A stretch of 64,000 nucleotides of DNA from CAXGTL01 sp964645705 (GCA_964645705.1 CAZYAB010000002.1:1-64000); one strand, 5' to 3'. Shown: positions 1 to 10,651, counted from the first letter of the stretch. Notes: generated by a model not told the origin, from the letters alone. Program-made: numbers and translations.

Positions 1-2
1 CA

Positions 3-3000
3 TTAGTTTCAGCACAAGAAATAACAATCGAACTAAAAAGAGGCTGGAACATATTACCAATGCCATTCGCACTTGACTCATACAAAATTTCAAAAGTTCT
101 TGAACCAATAAAAAGTGATATGAAATATTTATATAAATTTTCTAATGAAATTCATCCAAGACACAGAAGTTATTATTTTCCAAGTGCTCCTGAACAATTT
201 AACAGACTTAAATTATTTGAACCAGTTGCAGCATATAAGATCAAGATGAGAAGACCAGCAACATTAACATTAACAGGTGAACCAATTCCATATGAGGACA
301 GAAAAATTACATTATATCCTGGATGGAACTGTTTTACATATGTGGGTGATGAACCAGTACGTATCAGAGAATTCTTTGATCAAGCAATGCAAGATAAAGT
401 TAAAACTATCAGAGACTATTCACAAAGAAGAACAAGGATTCATGCTTTTAAAAGTTCAAGAGGAAGAATAATACCAGAGAGATTTATGAGATTAAAAGAA
501 TTTGAACCAGGCAAAGCTTATCAAATCTATATATATGAACAAGCTGAAATAATTTTCCCAGAACCAAAACCTCCATTGCCAGAAATAGGTGAAAACATAA
601 AAAACATGGAAAAATACACACAAAAACAAACATTCTTGATTTCTGACAAAGATTGGAAACAAGTCTTGCCATTAGTTCCTGTAACAACATGGACTGGTGA
701 TGAACAATGTCAAAAAGGATATGGAACTCCTGACAATGTTTGTGTTTATCCTACTTTGATTTATCATGAAGAAAAAGAAAGAATTCCTTTAATATTACTT
801 GGTGATTTAGGGGGAGTAAACTCTCCTATTAAACCAGGACAATGGCAATCATTTGTTTCAAAAGGAAAATACATAAACAAAGTAGCTGTTCGTTGTAGTG
901 ATCTGGGAAATGAGGTTCAATTAGAATTAAAAGATGAAAAAGATAATCTTATAGCAATAAGTGAATCACATAAATTTAATATTAAAATGGGTAGACATGA
1001 TTTTATTTTAGATGCAGATGTAAAACCAGGCAAAACTTATAGATTATCATTTACAAATCCTGTAGTGTGTGCTTTTGAAGCAAGAAGTAATGCTATATAC
1101 CATGAAGGACATTTTAGTGAAATAGAGGATTGGGATTTGAGTGTATTAATATATGGTGATGATTTTAGAACTAATTTTGATGCAGACTCAATTATTTATT
1201 TTATGCAACAATATTCTACTGATAAAGTTATAACAACAAAAGAAATCTTACAAGAATTAAAAGATTTATTAATAACACCACTAGAATCAGGAGCTGGTTT
1301 AGAACAAAACCAAGTAAATCAAATTGATATTAATAATCCTTTTTATTATTTATCTTATTGGAAATCTTATAATAACATTGTTTATGTTGAAGATGATTAT
1401 GAATTAGGATTATTAGCATCAACATATGCTTCATTAATAAATGCACCTTTGATTATTCAAAATACTAATTTAGATAAAGAAGAAGTTTTTATAGAAAGAA
1501 ATATTATTTGTGTTGGTAAGGTTAACAAGAATTGTAATGAGTATTATGATTTAGATAAATTACAAAAAAAATATGTTGAAAAAACAAGAACTAATAAAAT
1601 TATTTTAACTAATTCTAATGATCTAAGTATAGGGGTAGAGGAGAGATTTAAACCTGATAGATCTTCTTCACCAATATCAGAAATTTATAGCAAAACCTCA
1701 TTAAATGCACCAATCTTGGCAAGTGCAAAACATGAAATAATCATTCCTGTAAAAACTAATATTGTTGATCAAGTAGACAATGCATTAGAAAAAGGTGCTA
1801 ATAATTTAGGAATTCAAAAAGGATATTTAACTATATTAGGAACTTCTGATTCAATAGAAAGTCTTTTTGAATATGAATATGATTGGGGAGGTAATTTAAT
1901 GAAAGCAGCATCAAATGCAGACCTTACTAAATATAGTGTTCTTAATGAAGATCAAGATAAATTAATAGATTTGGCTCCTGGAAGAATATTCGGGATTACT
2001 ACAAGTGATGTTTCAAGTTATATTGCAAGGGTTTTATTTTATGATTATCTTGAGAAATCAAATTCTATAGTAACATTAGCAGGGGATTATACAGATGCCC
2101 TTGCAGATGCTTTAGCATATGAAAAATTATTTAATGATTTAGATTATAAAGCACATTCTGTAATAGAATATGATGGATGCTGCCCATACGCAGCAGAGCC
2201 TGAAGACTTTGAAGATAAATTCTTTGTATTTTATCGTGATCATGCTTTACATAATTGGCTAGGAATTTCATCAAAAGAGTTGCCTCTATTAAAAAATACT
2301 TTTATTCTTGGATCAGGTTGTAGCAGTTGTATTTATCGCCAGCATAAACTGCCTACATTAATGTGCGCTCGAGCATTAAGAAATGGAGCAATAGGCTATT
2401 GGGGTATGTTAGAAGGAGGAGGATCACCTGATATTAATGAAATCACATCAAGTATTTTTACAGGAAGAGATCTAGGCAATGCTTATTTATCTGGTTTAGC
2501 ATCAGTTTATATATCTCTTGGAATACTTGAGTCACGTTATTGGTATAATGATTGGTACAAATCTCATGAAAAATTTGGAATGATAGGAGATCCCACATTT
2601 AAATTAAAGCCTAGTTTTAAATTTCCATATTCAGAAGTTAACAAGTTAGAAGAAGATACATATGAAATCAATTTAAAAATGGCTGTTATTCCTTTAAAGT
2701 TTTCACATAGGAACAGGGTTAGAAGTTTAAATTTTGATGGTGATAATATTATTGTCTCAGGTTCAACACAAGATAATAGTATGTTCATTTATCATGATTC
2801 GCCTGTTGTTAAGATTGCTACAAGAGTCGGACCAATAGATAAAAATAAAGATTACTCAAGTGTAAAGATTTTAGAAAATTTTAATTGTCTTAATGGTAAT
2901 TGCATTTTTTTAGGACCATATGAATGGATAAATGATAAAAAATATCTCTGGGTTGTTTTTGAATCTGAGCAAAGAGAATTACCTTTTGAAATTCAAGATA

Positions 3001-3107
3001 CTGGAGGCTTGTTTAAGAATGCTAATATTAAGTTTGAATTAGAAGGAGAAAAAGTAGGTGCAGATGATGAAGAAGTGGAAGAAGAAGATGTAAAAGAGGA
3101 TGAATAA
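3..3107 (+). CDS. C25 (gingipain-like) cysteine peptidase, surface protein, 5' partial
   Basis: The reading frame is open to the left edge of the window, so the gene starts outside it; the ATG at 60 is internal. The first residues (LVSAQE) look like the end of a signal peptide. Two beta-rich modules beginning with an LKxGWN-type motif follow; the same module is repeated in the lipoprotein starting at 6417. The C-terminal half looks like peptidase family C25: a His in FYRDHALH (about residue 728 counted from the ATG at 60), a Cys in GSGCSSC (about 754), and a terminal GMIGDPTFKLK segment typical of the family. His then a hydrophobic strand ending in Cys is the clan CD pattern. The tail is acidic (EEVEEEDVKEDE). 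The downstream gene begins at its last codons. Peptidase assignment is by motif only; secretion is inferred. Confidence 0.6.
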   Translation, partial: LVSAQEITIELKRGWNILPMPFALDSYKISKVLEPIKSDMKYLYKFSNEIHPRHRSYYFPSAPEQFNRLKLFEPVAAYKIKMRRPATLTLTGEPIPYEDRKITLYPGWNCFTYVGDEPVRIREFFDQAMQDKVKTIRDYSQRRTRIHAFKSSRGRIIPERFMRLKEFEPGKAYQIYIYEQAEIIFPEPKPPLPEIGENIKNMEKYTQKQTFLISDKDWKQVLPLVPVTTWTGDEQCQKGYGTPDNVCVYPTLIYHEEKERIPLILLGDLGGVNSPIKPGQWQSFVSKGKYINKVAVRCSDLGNEVQLELKDEKDNLIAISESHKFNIKMGRHDFILDADVKPGKTYRLSFTNPVVCAFEARSNAIYHEGHFSEIEDWDLSVLIYGDDFRTNFDADSIIYFMQQYSTDKVITTKEILQELKDLLITPLESGAGLEQNQVNQIDINNPFYYLSYWKSYNNIVYVEDDYELGLLASTYASLINAPLIIQNTNLDKEEVFIERNIICVGKVNKNCNEYYDLDKLQKKYVEKTRTNKIILTNSNDLSIGVEERFKPDRSSSPISEIYSKTSLNAPILASAKHEIIIPVKTNIVDQVDNALEKGANNLGIQKGYLTILGTSDSIESLFEYEYDWGGNLMKAASNADLTKYSVLNEDQDKLIDLAPGRIFGITTSDVSSYIARVLFYDYLEKSNSIVTLAGDYTDALADALAYEKLFNDLDYKAHSVIEYDGCCPYAAEPEDFEDKFFVFYRDHALHNWLGISSKELPLLKNTFILGSGCSSCIYRQHKLPTLMCARALRNGAIGYWGMLEGGGSPDINEITSSIFTGRDLGNAYLSGLASVYISLGILESRYWYNDWYKSHEKFGMIGDPTFKLKPSFKFPYSEVNKLEEDTYEINLKMAVIPLKFSHRNRVRSLNFDGDNIIVSGSTQDNSMFIYHDSPVVKIATRVGPIDKNKDYSSVKILENFNCLNGNCIFLGPYEWINDKKYLWVVFESEQRELPFEIQDTGGLFKNANIKFELEGEKVGADDEEVEEEDVKEDE

Positions 3108-3108
3108 G

Positions 3109-4164
3109 ATGAAAATAAAGCATAAAAATCTTTTGAAATCAATGATTATATTAATGATTATTTTTCAAATTAGTTTTGTTTTAGCTCAAGACATTGATCT
3201 TAGGATAAATATTTCTTCTTCTTTTCAAGAAAAAGATCCTGTTTATTTTTTTTATGAATTATTGTCTGATGTTGAAACAAAATTAATTGTAACGTCAGGA
3301 ATAGAATGCCCTGAATTTTATGCGCCTCCTGCTGATGCTACAGAATTTGAATTAAAGTCTAATGATATTCTTTATGAGGTATATAACCCAGGAATTGTTG
3401 TGACTGAATCAGTAAAACCACAAACATGCACTGCTTATGTTGAAGTACTTGGTCCTGTTCAACAAAAAACAGAAAAAACATTTATAATAAACACAGTTCC
3501 TTATTTTGAATTTGATCTTGTTTTGAATAAAAATAAGTTTGAGCAAGACGAGGAAATATTAATTTATTATGAATCAGAATTACAAGACCCAGAAACAACA
3601 ACAACATTAACATTCCCAGATAAGTCAATAATAGAATTAGAATTACCAGCAACAATAATGCCAGAACAAACAGGCACTTATGAAATACAATCAACTGCAA
3701 GCAAGAATGGTTATATTACTCAAGAATCAACAGAACAATTCAGTGTTATTGAAGAAGAAATTGTTGAAGAAACTTTTTTTGACATGTTCATGGAACCAGA
3801 ACCAGTAGAACCTATTATTAAACACAAAACAATGCAAGAAGGTTTCGAAGATATTGATGTGATAGATGATGAAGATGATGTTTTAGATGAAGAAGAATTA
3901 TTAGAGATTGAACAAGAACTTATTGATGCAATTGAACAGGAATCAGAAATAACACAAGAACAACAACAAACAGGACAAATAGAGCAAACACAAACTCAAC
4001 AACAAGAACAAGAAACAACAACAGATACACAACAAACTCAAGAACAAACACAAGAACAAAAACCAAAACAAACAAAAATAATCATATTTGCTATTATAAC
4101 AGCATTCATAGTTTTAGCATTATTAGGTTTATTGATGATGAGGATGGTGAAAAGAAATGTTTGA
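3109..4164 (+). CDS. Membrane-anchored surface protein, Q-rich stalk
   Basis: A 351-residue protein with an N-terminal signal peptide (hydrophobic stretch ending FVLAQ), two probable Ig-like beta domains (about 25–210), an acidic stretch, a long Gln/Thr-rich stalk (about 285–325) and a C-terminal transmembrane helix followed by RMVKRNV. This layout suggests an outward-facing ectodomain on a flexible stalk. I chose the ATG at 3109 because GAGG lies 9 nt upstream; the ATG at 3100 has no spacing from it. The start overlaps nothing but follows the preceding stop by one base, so the two genes are probably co-translated. No family recognised. Confidence 0.6.
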   Translation: MKIKHKNLLKSMIILMIIFQISFVLAQDIDLRINISSSFQEKDPVYFFYELLSDVETKLIVTSGIECPEFYAPPADATEFELKSNDILYEVYNPGIVVTESVKPQTCTAYVEVLGPVQQKTEKTFIINTVPYFEFDLVLNKNKFEQDEEILIYYESELQDPETTTTLTFPDKSIIELELPATIMPEQTGTYEIQSTASKNGYITQESTEQFSVIEEEIVEETFFDMFMEPEPVEPIIKHKTMQEGFEDIDVIDDEDDVLDEEELLEIEQELIDAIEQESEITQEQQQTGQIEQTQTQQQEQETTTDTQQTQEQTQEQKPKQTKIIIFAIITAFIVLALLGLLMMRMVKRNV

Positions 4165-4192
4165 TTTAATAAAAAAATATAAGGTGATAAAT

Positions 4193-6310
4193 ATGAAAAC
4201 AAAAACATTAATAATATTATTAATATTAAGTTTATTTTTGGTCAGTTGTGGCGTGTATGAAGATCAAGCACCTCCTCGACCAGAATTGCCCGGAACAGAG
4301 GATACAATTGACGCTCCTGTTGGTCAAGCATACACTTCTTTTTTGCAAGGACTTAATCTTCCAGACCCAACAGATGTTCTTACTGTTTATGAAAATATTG
4401 ACAACAATGACATAGAAATGCATGATAATATTTTCTCATTAACTTCTGATAAACAATTAAAAATAGAATTAAGCAATAAATATGTTGTTTCACAAATTGG
4501 TTTGATATATGCAAGATGTACAAACACTTTTGATTATGGAACAACATTGCCTGAAGACAATGATTGTTATAATAATTGGAATTTCTTTAATTTTGATGGA
4601 AATGGTATTACTAAAAATAACTGGAAATGGTTATTTTCTACAAATCAAGCTGTTTCAAAAGAATTATCAATTGATTTACAAGACCTTCCTAATCGTGAAA
4701 ACCAAAATAAAAAACTTTTGATCTTTGTATTTGGTTGCGATAAATTAACTAATGATCTTGGAAAAAGATATTTTGATTGTAAATGGTTTGCACAAGATTA
4801 TGATGTACATTTATTAGATGATTTAGATGAAGATCAAACAGCGTGTGAAAGATATAATTTTGATTGGGCAGATGAATCTTGTTGCGGCGATGATAATAGT
4901 GAACATTATACAGAATTAGATACAGACACAAAACTTTGTTGTGATGAAACAGAATTAGTAGACGGCGAATGTCCTGACACTTCTTTTGGATTTGCTTTGC
5001 CTTCATTTTCTCTTGATACACTGGAACAACAAGCACAACAAACACAACAACAAGACACACAACAGCAAACCCAAACACAAGAACAAGAAACACCATATTC
5101 AGAACCAGAAACTTCATCAGATCTTTTTTCATATGATTTTTTAGTTAACACAAGAACAGAAGATCTTCAAGAACATCCTAGCATAGATATGGATTCACAA
5201 GGAAACTTCATTATAACTTGGGAGAGCCAATATCAAGAACCTGATAACAGTTTGATGGGCATATTTGCAAAAAGATTTGATTCAAATGGTAATGAACTTG
5301 AACCTCCTGAGAATGTTTTAATAGGAGAAGGAAATGAATTCTTAGTAAACACTTATACAAGTCATAATCAGGGTTTTCCTATTGTTAAAATAGCCAATAA
5401 TGGAGATTTTATAGTTGCTTGGCATAGTGTTGATCAAGATGGTGATGGTTTTGGAATTTATTTACAAAGATTTAATTCAGATGGTGAACCTCTTGGAGAT
5501 GAAACACAAGTTAATAGTATTACTGCTGGTTCACAATATCACCCAGACATAGGTATTGCTTCTAATGGAAATTTTGTTGTTACTTGGGTAAGTAGGGAAC
5601 AAGGCGGAGGCATAGGAACAATTTATGCTCAAATGTTTGATTCTAATGGAGACAAGATAGGTGACCAATTCCAAGTAAATACAGAAACAACAAATCAAAA
5701 AGGAATTTCGTTAATTGCAACTGGTTCTGACGGCAGATTTGTTATAGTTTGGCCAAGTAGAATCTCTGATCTACAAAACCCTAATGTAGACAGAGACATT
5801 TTTGCTCAAGTATTTGATTCAAATGGTAATAAAATTGGAACAGAATTTATAGTAAACACACGTAGACAAGGTGATCAAGCAAATCCAGATGTTGTTTTTG
5901 ATTCTAACAATAATTTTATTGTTACTTGGTTTGAGCTAAATAAAATCTTTGCACAGAAATTTGACTCAGACGGAACAAAGATTGGTGACGAGATAGAAGT
6001 TAGTGATTTGCATGGTTCTAGTTGGCCACATATTGCATTAATGCCTGACAATGGTTTTATAGTAACATGGCACGCAAATCCTGGTGTGAGTGTTCGTCAA
6101 GCTAATGTTTATGCGCAAGAACTTGATTCGAATCTTGAAAAAGTAGGTGATTATTTTAAAGTAAACGAATTTGATGATTATTATCAAGGAGTTCCTTATG
6201 TTGGATCAGATTCACAAGGCAATTTTGTGATTACTTGGCAAAGTTTAGGATATGATTTGTATGGTAGTGGATCTAAGTATGATATATTTGCAAGAGGGTA
6301 CAAATCCTAA
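4193..6310 (+). CDS. Lipoprotein with Cys-rich module and seven-repeat propeller
   Basis: A 705-residue lipoprotein. The signal peptide ends in the lipobox LVSC, so Cys would be lipidated. The ATG at 4193 has GGTGAT just upstream and gives a proper signal peptide; an in-frame ATG at 4157 overlaps the preceding gene and adds a charged leader. The N-terminal ~240 residues (APVGQAY... CCGDDNSEHY ... CCDE...GEC) are shared with the next two large genes. After a Gln-rich linker come seven copies of a ~55-residue repeat of the form FxVN...GNFIxTWxS...IFAQxFDSNGxxIG, as expected for a seven-bladed beta-propeller. This repeat is common in bacterial and archaeal surface proteins. Ligand unknown; adhesion is a guess. 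Confidence 0.65.
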   Translation: MKTKTLIILLILSLFLVSCGVYEDQAPPRPELPGTEDTIDAPVGQAYTSFLQGLNLPDPTDVLTVYENIDNNDIEMHDNIFSLTSDKQLKIELSNKYVVSQIGLIYARCTNTFDYGTTLPEDNDCYNNWNFFNFDGNGITKNNWKWLFSTNQAVSKELSIDLQDLPNRENQNKKLLIFVFGCDKLTNDLGKRYFDCKWFAQDYDVHLLDDLDEDQTACERYNFDWADESCCGDDNSEHYTELDTDTKLCCDETELVDGECPDTSFGFALPSFSLDTLEQQAQQTQQQDTQQQTQTQEQETPYSEPETSSDLFSYDFLVNTRTEDLQEHPSIDMDSQGNFIITWESQYQEPDNSLMGIFAKRFDSNGNELEPPENVLIGEGNEFLVNTYTSHNQGFPIVKIANNGDFIVAWHSVDQDGDGFGIYLQRFNSDGEPLGDETQVNSITAGSQYHPDIGIASNGNFVVTWVSREQGGGIGTIYAQMFDSNGDKIGDQFQVNTETTNQKGISLIATGSDGRFVIVWPSRISDLQNPNVDRDIFAQVFDSNGNKIGTEFIVNTRRQGDQANPDVVFDSNNNFIVTWFELNKIFAQKFDSDGTKIGDEIEVSDLHGSSWPHIALMPDNGFIVTWHANPGVSVRQANVYAQELDSNLEKVGDYFKVNEFDDYYQGVPYVGSDSQGNFVITWQSLGYDLYGSGSKYDIFARGYKS

Positions 6311-6311
6311 T

Positions 6312-6338
6312 AATTTTTTTCTTTTTTTCTTTTTCTAA
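6312..6338 (+). terminator. Oligo-T terminator
   Basis: Runs of seven Ts separated by single Cs begin two bases after the stop codon. Archaeal RNA polymerase terminates at such T-rich tracts without a hairpin. Confidence 0.5.
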
Positions 6339-6342
6339 CTTT

Positions 6343-6361
6343 TTTACAAAAGCTTTATATA
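6343..6361 (+). promoter_or_regulatory. Promoter of the 6417 lipoprotein gene
   Basis: TTTACAAAAGCTTTATATA contains a purine-rich BRE-like stretch followed by a TATA box. The identical 19 bases occur at 10572–10590 before the next lipoprotein gene, so the two paralogues probably share control. The distance to the ATG leaves a leader of about 30 nt carrying the AGGTGGT ribosome binding site. Confidence 0.55.
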
Positions 6362-6416
6362 CAACTTCTATAAATCATATTATTATAATTAAAAATTTAA
6401 AAAGAAGGTGGTATGT

Positions 6417-9400
6417 ATGAAAATAAAAACATTAACAATATTATTAATTCTAAGCTTATTTTTGATTGGTTGTGAACAAGGCGCAAGATATGAAGAACCA
6501 TTGAATATTCCTGCGCTTCCTGATGAAAATGATTTTGGCGCACCTGTTGGCCAAGCATATGCTAGCTATGCAGAAACATATTTCTCAGATCCAACAGGAA
6601 TGTTCAATCTTTTTAAAGTAGTTGGTGAAGAACTAACAGAAGTTGATGATAAGTTTCATTTATCAGAAAATAATATATTAAAAGTAGAAATAGTTGACCA
6701 AGATCTTGTCATTCCAATTGTTTTATTGTATTCTGACTGTACTCATACACAAGAATTAACATTCCAGGACGGAGAATGTTATCATGGATGGAGAGTTTTC
6801 AGACTAGAAGGTGATACTGTAAAAGTTCCATTAGGCGGCGGTGTTTATGATTTTATAAGTGCTGCTGGCGAAACAATTGAAAAACAAATAGACATTACAC
6901 CTTATTCACAATTCCCATTCCATCTTTTAGTATCTTTTGCATGTGAACAAAAACAAGGATCAGAATGTCCTGGTGGCTTGCTTTATTGTTATGATTGTCA
7001 CAGAACATGGTTAGGACAATATTATGAACCTGTTCAACAAGATCTTGATGAAAATGCTGATAAATGTCTTGAAGCAGGTTATACTTGGTTTGAAGAAACA
7101 TGTTGCGGTGATGACGCAGACGAATTCTATAACCATGTAAAAGCAAGAAACACTGACCATGACTTTGCAATTGACTGGTCAGGTAATGAAGAAATAGCAG
7201 CATGCTGTTCAAGTCCAACTAATTGTGTTGATCTAGAGGGTAATTGTGTAGCAGATCATGAATCAGCGTCTGGTTTTAATCCAGAAGGTAATGACAATGT
7301 TGCTGTCTGTGAATGGCCTAATGAAGATTGGTGGTTTGACTGTGACTATAGCATGAATTCTTGTGCAGACTGTGATCTTAATTTTGTAGATGGAGTATGT
7401 TGCGGCGACGATGCTAATGAACATTATAGTCAGCTAACAGCTGAGATAGGTATTTGTTGTGATGAATCAGACTTAGTGCTTGGTGAATGTCCATATGTTC
7501 CTGATGATACTACATTAGAGCTTGGTTTTGTTTCTGACAGAGATTTTACATTTAATTTAAAACCAGGATTTAATTATATATCATTTCCATTACAACCACA
7601 AACAAATAATATTGCAGAGTTTTTTGAACCAATTGCTGATAAGATTAGAGGCATTAAAACTCTACATGATAATTTGCACCGTTCTTATTCTCCTCATGTT
7701 CCTGGATGGGTGAATAATTTAGAAACAATTGAAATAGGTAGAGGTTATGAACTCATAATTAAAGGAGATGTTGAACCATTTGATTTTAGATATACAGGAA
7801 CACCAGTTGATCTAGATGAATTTTTAGCAACTTATGAAGAATTTCCTGAACATTACACTATGATTGGTTTACCAACTTTGGAATCTGTTCCAGTAGAATC
7901 AGTTCCTCAAATACATGAAGCTGATAGATTAGCTCTTTTTACTTATAGAGATGATATTATTTTGCCTTTAGGAGAAGATAAAGAAGATTACAAAATTCGT
8001 GATCCAACTACAATTGAACCTGGTAAGGGATATTATATTTATATAAGAGAAGGTCCAAGACCAGGAACACAAATGACATTCACATTTAATCTAAAACCAG
8101 GTGTTAATTTGATAAGTCTGCCATTAGAACCAGAAACAGACAGAATGGATGAATTTTTTGAACCTATTAAAGACAAAGTAATTAAAGTTAAAAAATATAA
8201 TCCACATCCAAGAGTTAATTTGATTGCAGAATTAGACACAGACATACCTAATTATGATGACATATTTGATAATTTTGAAGAAATTGAAGTTGGAAAAGGT
8301 TACATGGTTATTGTTAAAGATGATGTAGAACCATTTGATTTCCCATACACAGGAACTGTTGTTAATTATGAAGAATTTTCTAGAGATTACCAAGGACCAC
8401 CTTTTGAAACAAGAAACATAGTAGGATTTCCAACAATGATTAGTAGAAACATGCATCATAGAGTAAAGAATTCAAACTATGTAAAAGAATTATCATATTA
8501 TTATGATGATGATGGTAATCCTGTTCAGTTTGAACCTAACATGCACGGAGTTTTACCAAGAATGGTGCCAGGAAAAGCACACATGTTGTATGTGAAGAAT
8601 ACACACACATTCCGTTTTAAACCAGGTTTTAATTATTTTTCATTACCATTAAAACCAAAAACAGATAGCATGGATGAATTTTTTGAACCAATTTTTGATA
8701 AAGTAATAAAAGTACAAAAAATTACTCATTCAGGATATAAAACAAATGGGTTTGATATAGGAGAAACTTATGATGATGTGTTTGATACTTTTAATGACAT
8801 AGATGTTGGCATTGGTTATAGAATCAAGATCAAAGATGATGTAGAACCTTTTGAATTTACTTATGAAGGAGATGTAGTGGATTTTGAAGACTTTATAAAA
8901 GATTACACTGGTTTACACCCTTACTATAATATAGTTGGTTTTCCAACAGCAGTAGTGGACAAAAGTTTTGATTCAATACCAGAGATAGTTCATGCTGACA
9001 AGACTAAGTTTTATACTTTTGATTCATCAGGAACAATGATAGAAAATCCTACAGTGATCATACCAGGCAGAGCATATGTTATTCGTACTGATCCTGAAGA
9101 TGTTTCAATAGATTTAGAATTAAATAAAGGATTAAATCTAATTGCTTTACCATTTGAATCAGATTTTAGAACTCTTTGTGAAGCAACAGGTGCAACTACT
9201 ATTATTAAATATATGTTTGATGAAGATTCAGAAAAAATGGAACCAAAAGGAAATGTTTGTAGTGGTGGAACTGGAACTGCACAATGGGACATAGAATTAG
9301 GTAAAGGTTATATAGTTCAAATGCAAGAAGCAAAAACAGTGACAGTCTCAGGCAAAGAACCTTTGGCATTTAAGTATAGAACAGATATTTATCCTACAGA

Positions 9401-10499
9401 ATTTGATTCTGGTACTGGTAGCACTCAGTTGAACCTGATAAGTGTGCCAGTCAAAAGTGAAAGATATCAAACACTAGCAAATATTAAGTCAAGAGTTATT
9501 GAACTTACAAATGATGACACAAATGGATTTGCAATTACAAGAGATACAGATGGTGACGGAGATTATGAATTAGATCTAAATCCAAGCATGGACACAGAAA
9601 TAACACCAACTCTTGGAATAGGTGTTTTTGCAACACACGCATCTATATTAAAACTAAATGGAACATCTTGGTTTTTCCCAGAACCAGAAACAACAACAAC
9701 TACAACAACAGTCTCACCAGCACCAACTTGTACAGATTCAGATGGCATGGATTTTTTCCAAAGAGGAACTGTAGACGGAGCTGTAGATCATTGTTGTAAT
9801 GATGGTGCAATGGGTTATATTGCAGATTGTGAAACAATAAATACATTAATGGAATATCATTGTGATAATGCTGGTGTAAGACGTGTTGAATTTCATGAAT
9901 GTCCTTATGGTTGTCAAGAAGGTGCTTGTTTACCTTATCAGTATGATTTGAATGAAGTTGTTAGTTTGGGTGTTGATGAGATAATAGGATATTCAATTGA
10001 TAATGCAGAAATAAGATTAAAAGTAATAGAAATTGGTCAAGGTTACAAAGATTTCTGTAGAGTCGAGATGGATAGAAACGGTAGACGTATATATACACTG
10101 TATGAAGGACTTCCTTTTACATATACTTATGAAAAAGATAGGGGATTTTTGTTTACAGGAATTACTCAAGATAACAAATGCAATATTATTGCTTTTGATG
10201 CAAATATTGCTTGTGAAGATAGTGATGGTAGTAATATACAAGCTAGTTCAACAGGAACTTCATACAATCCAGGACCAGATAGAAGCACTTTTGGCACTTT
10301 AACAGTTGCAGGACAAACATTTGAAGATGTGTGTGTTGATAGGATAGAAAACTCAGACGACAACACTGTTAGTTATGAGTACGGTGATCAAGGAAGCCAT
10401 GTGGCAGAGTTAGCTTGTGTTAATGGTGAAGTGCCATTTGCAGTACCACCTTACACATGTGCTAACGGTTGCCAAGACGGCGAATGCGTAACAAGCTAA
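6417..10499 (+). CDS. Giant lipoprotein with LKPGxN repeats and Cys-rich modules
   Basis: A 1360-residue lipoprotein; the signal peptide ends LIGC. The start is the ATG with AGGTGGT 4 nt upstream; a GTG three codons earlier lies inside that site. Residues ~30–360 carry the module shared with the flanking lipoproteins, here with the CCGDDxxEHY/F motif twice. Then come about five beta modules opening with FxLKPGxNxISxPLxP, containing an FFEPI...KVIKV stretch and an IxxGxGYxIxIK strand; these match the modules before the C25 peptidase at the window start. A Thr-rich linker (about residue 1090) leads to a Cys-rich C-terminal part. The three-gene series looks like tandem duplication with C-terminal swapping. 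Function unknown; possible role in surface attachment is inferred from context only. Confidence 0.6.
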   Translation: MKIKTLTILLILSLFLIGCEQGARYEEPLNIPALPDENDFGAPVGQAYASYAETYFSDPTGMFNLFKVVGEELTEVDDKFHLSENNILKVEIVDQDLVIPIVLLYSDCTHTQELTFQDGECYHGWRVFRLEGDTVKVPLGGGVYDFISAAGETIEKQIDITPYSQFPFHLLVSFACEQKQGSECPGGLLYCYDCHRTWLGQYYEPVQQDLDENADKCLEAGYTWFEETCCGDDADEFYNHVKARNTDHDFAIDWSGNEEIAACCSSPTNCVDLEGNCVADHESASGFNPEGNDNVAVCEWPNEDWWFDCDYSMNSCADCDLNFVDGVCCGDDANEHYSQLTAEIGICCDESDLVLGECPYVPDDTTLELGFVSDRDFTFNLKPGFNYISFPLQPQTNNIAEFFEPIADKIRGIKTLHDNLHRSYSPHVPGWVNNLETIEIGRGYELIIKGDVEPFDFRYTGTPVDLDEFLATYEEFPEHYTMIGLPTLESVPVESVPQIHEADRLALFTYRDDIILPLGEDKEDYKIRDPTTIEPGKGYYIYIREGPRPGTQMTFTFNLKPGVNLISLPLEPETDRMDEFFEPIKDKVIKVKKYNPHPRVNLIAELDTDIPNYDDIFDNFEEIEVGKGYMVIVKDDVEPFDFPYTGTVVNYEEFSRDYQGPPFETRNIVGFPTMISRNMHHRVKNSNYVKELSYYYDDDGNPVQFEPNMHGVLPRMVPGKAHMLYVKNTHTFRFKPGFNYFSLPLKPKTDSMDEFFEPIFDKVIKVQKITHSGYKTNGFDIGETYDDVFDTFNDIDVGIGYRIKIKDDVEPFEFTYEGDVVDFEDFIKDYTGLHPYYNIVGFPTAVVDKSFDSIPEIVHADKTKFYTFDSSGTMIENPTVIIPGRAYVIRTDPEDVSIDLELNKGLNLIALPFESDFRTLCEATGATTIIKYMFDEDSEKMEPKGNVCSGGTGTAQWDIELGKGYIVQMQEAKTVTVSGKEPLAFKYRTDIYPTEFDSGTGSTQLNLISVPVKSERYQTLANIKSRVIELTNDDTNGFAITRDTDGDGDYELDLNPSMDTEITPTLGIGVFATHASILKLNGTSWFFPEPETTTTTTTVSPAPTCTDSDGMDFFQRGTVDGAVDHCCNDGAMGYIADCETINTLMEYHCDNAGVRRVEFHECPYGCQEGACLPYQYDLNEVVSLGVDEIIGYSIDNAEIRLKVIEIGQGYKDFCRVEMDRNGRRIYTLYEGLPFTYTYEKDRGFLFTGITQDNKCNIIAFDANIACEDSDGSNIQASSTGTSYNPGPDRSTFGTLTVAGQTFEDVCVDRIENSDDNTVSYEYGDQGSHVAELACVNGEVPFAVPPYTCANGCQDGECVTS

Positions 10500-10502
10500 A
10501 CC

Positions 10503-10518
10503 TTTTTTTTCTTTTTTT
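10503..10518 (+). terminator. Oligo-T terminator
   Basis: An eight-T run, one C and a seven-T run immediately follow the stop codon. Confidence 0.5.
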
Positions 10519-10571
10519 ATATTTTCTTTATCCTTTCTATTAATTTTATTTTCTTCCTTTTTTCATTTATA

Positions 10572-10590
10572 TTTACAAAAGCTTTATATA
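10572..10590 (+). promoter_or_regulatory. Promoter of the 10718 lipoprotein gene
   Basis: TTTACAAAAGCTTTATATA is identical to the element at 6343–6361. The ATG that sits at the matching distance is the one at 10653, not the lipoprotein start at 10718. Confidence 0.55.
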
Positions 10591-10651
10591 TATATTTCAT
10601 ATAAACCTATATAATCTAATCAAGATTATAAAAATAAAATGGGTGATATAT

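Noticed and set aside
3950..4080. Short CAA-rich direct repeats that could suggest a CRISPR array
   Set aside because: No regular repeat–spacer unit; they are codons of a Gln-rich stalk.
4906..5151. Long minus-strand reading frames opposite Gln-rich coding regions (also near 13567 and 58555)
   Set aside because: They are antisense to low-complexity CAA/GAA codons, lack ribosome binding sites, and give Cys/Val- or Phe-rich nonsense.
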